From JBGTBQ01 sp041749275 (GTDB lineage: Bacteria > Acidobacteriota > Blastocatellia > Pyrinomonadales > Pyrinomonadaceae): a stretch of 13,349 bases of DNA. A program made the position numbers and the translations under genes. The notes beneath the pieces are model-generated. The model searched no databases. It was not told where the DNA came from and worked only from the letters and a program-made list of their open reading frames with translations. Positions 13,043 to 13,349 of this stretch are shown here, in pieces (the first letter of the stretch is position 1; each line of letters opens with the position of its first letter). The DNA lies in contig JBGTBQ010000341.1 in assembly GCA_041749275.1 (NCBI GenBank), positions 1 through 13,349 on the forward strand, read 5' to 3'.

Positions 13043-13349
13043 ATGACCTCCGAAGTTGGGTTGCAAGCGTATCACACTCAAATCCTAAAGAAGTGGGGTT
13101 CGTTTCAGGTGCGCTTGTAGAATCTGTCAAATTCGGGGAAGCCTAAGTTGCGAAAGCGATATGGTAATCCCGAGCCAAGCCCTGCTGCTTCATGCGGGGA
13201 AGGTGTAGAGACTTGACGGCAGACGCTTAAGGCGAAGAGAAAGTCCGGGTTACAAACTCCGACCGTTCGCCCGGTCAGAGCGCGGCGAAAGCCGTAGTAA
13301 TTTGCATAATCCGTTGGTTCGGGGTTCAAGTCCCTGCCAGGGCATCACA

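Larger units (their letters stand above)
12658..13304 (+). mobile_element. Group I intron (IC3-like) in the tRNA anticodon loop, with antisense HNH gene
   Basis: Splicing after U33 leaves a 3'-terminal G (13304), as group I chemistry requires. P1: exon GGACU (12653-12657) pairs with guide GGUCU (12671-12675), placing the U-G wobble at the splice site. P3: TCTGTC (13123-13128) with GGCAGA (13218-13223). P4: TTCGGG (13132-13137) with CCCGAG (13169-13174). P5 is GCC/GGT, topped by a GAAA-capped stem at 13148-13159. P6a: CCCTGC (13180-13185) with GCGGGG (13194-13199). P7, the guanosine site: GACTT (13210-13214) with AAGTC (13241-13245). P8: CGC-GCG around 13224-13234. P9 region: TTAC (13250-13253) with GTAA (13297-13300), including a GAAA-capped hairpin at 13283-13294. 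The core wording matches cyanobacterial tRNA-Leu introns, i.e. subgroup IC3. At 647 bases it is about 2-3 times longer than ORF-less relatives; the excess is the HNH gene between P1 and P3. Confidence 0.93.
12624..13344 (+). tRNA. tRNA with CAU anticodon (Ile2 or elongator Met), split by a group I intron
   Basis: Exon 1 is 12624-12657 and exon 2 is 13305-13344; the joined tRNA is 74 bases. The acceptor GCCCTGG/CCAGGGC has 7 perfect pairs with discriminator A, and no CCA is encoded. The D stem is GCTC/GAGC, the anticodon stem GCGGA/TCCGT (first pair G-U), and the loop CTCATAA gives anticodon CAU. The T arm is CGGGG-TTCAAGT-CCCTG. The G1-C72 pair excludes initiator Met. The GGACTCATAATCC loop and GGTTCAAGTCC T arm look more like minor tRNA-Ile2, whose C34 is converted to lysidine by TilS to read AUA, than elongator Met. 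That choice is not certain. The gene is useless unless the intron is removed, because the interruption falls directly before the anticodon. Confidence 0.93.

Noticed and set aside
12665..13120. Plus-strand 151-codon open frame across the intron insert
   Set aside because: It has no recognisable domain or ribosome site and is the exact antisense of the HNH gene, whose zinc and catalytic residues are clear on the minus strand.
13125..13130. TTGACA on the minus strand upstream of the HNH gene as a -35 box
   Set aside because: No TATAAT-like hexamer lies 15-19 bases downstream, and these bases are part of the ribozyme P3 strand, which explains them.

Overview
This window is mostly GC-rich DNA (about 70% GC where I counted 541-600). 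It encodes ordinary bacterial housekeeping and envelope proteins, many exported and several with long Thr-Pro linkers. That style, together with an M61 aminopeptidase, PD40 lipoproteins, DinB-like proteins and a Cys-rich Ca-binding secreted protein, suggests an Acidobacteriota bacterium, perhaps class Blastocatellia. That assignment is inference from protein style, not from a marker gene.

Layout. 1-1747: 3' part of a TPR protein with a Thr/Pro linker and an Ig-like tail. 1806-3412: a compositionally distinct two-gene islet (about 48% GC where counted) holding an unrecognised 370-aa protein and an intact PIN-domain ribonuclease. 3429-3881 (minus): zinc-ribbon thioredoxin (TrxC type). 4066-5922: secreted M61 glycyl-aminopeptidase-like protein with a PDZ domain. 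6104-8244: an APC amino-acid permease translationally coupled to a crotonase-family hydratase. 8276-10496: a complete transcription unit (consensus promoter, strong RBS, terminator) for a secreted Cys-rich protein with EF-hand-like calcium loops. 10504-12483: promoter, PD40 beta-propeller lipoprotein, then a DinB-fold protein. 12569-13344: a promoter and a tRNA gene with a CAU anticodon.

The highlight is that tRNA gene. Its anticodon loop is split between U33 and C34 by a 647-base group I intron, whose P1, P3-P9 helices and terminal G can all be traced by eye. Between P1 and P3, on the OPPOSITE strand, the intron carries a compact HNH endonuclease gene (122 aa) with its own Shine-Dalgarno sequence. 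The usual bacterial arrangement is a sense-oriented endonuclease gene, so the intron precursor and the endonuclease mRNA must be mutually antisense here. The intron also holds a 10-base perfect complement to its own 3' splice site and an 11-bp hairpin inside the endonuclease gene. A second candidate for a new system is the PIN nuclease with its 370-aa partner.

No stretch longer than 300 bases lacks a gene. The larger gaps (3882-4065, 5923-6103, 12484-12623) show little beyond the sites listed. I saw no CRISPR array, insertion sequence or rRNA.
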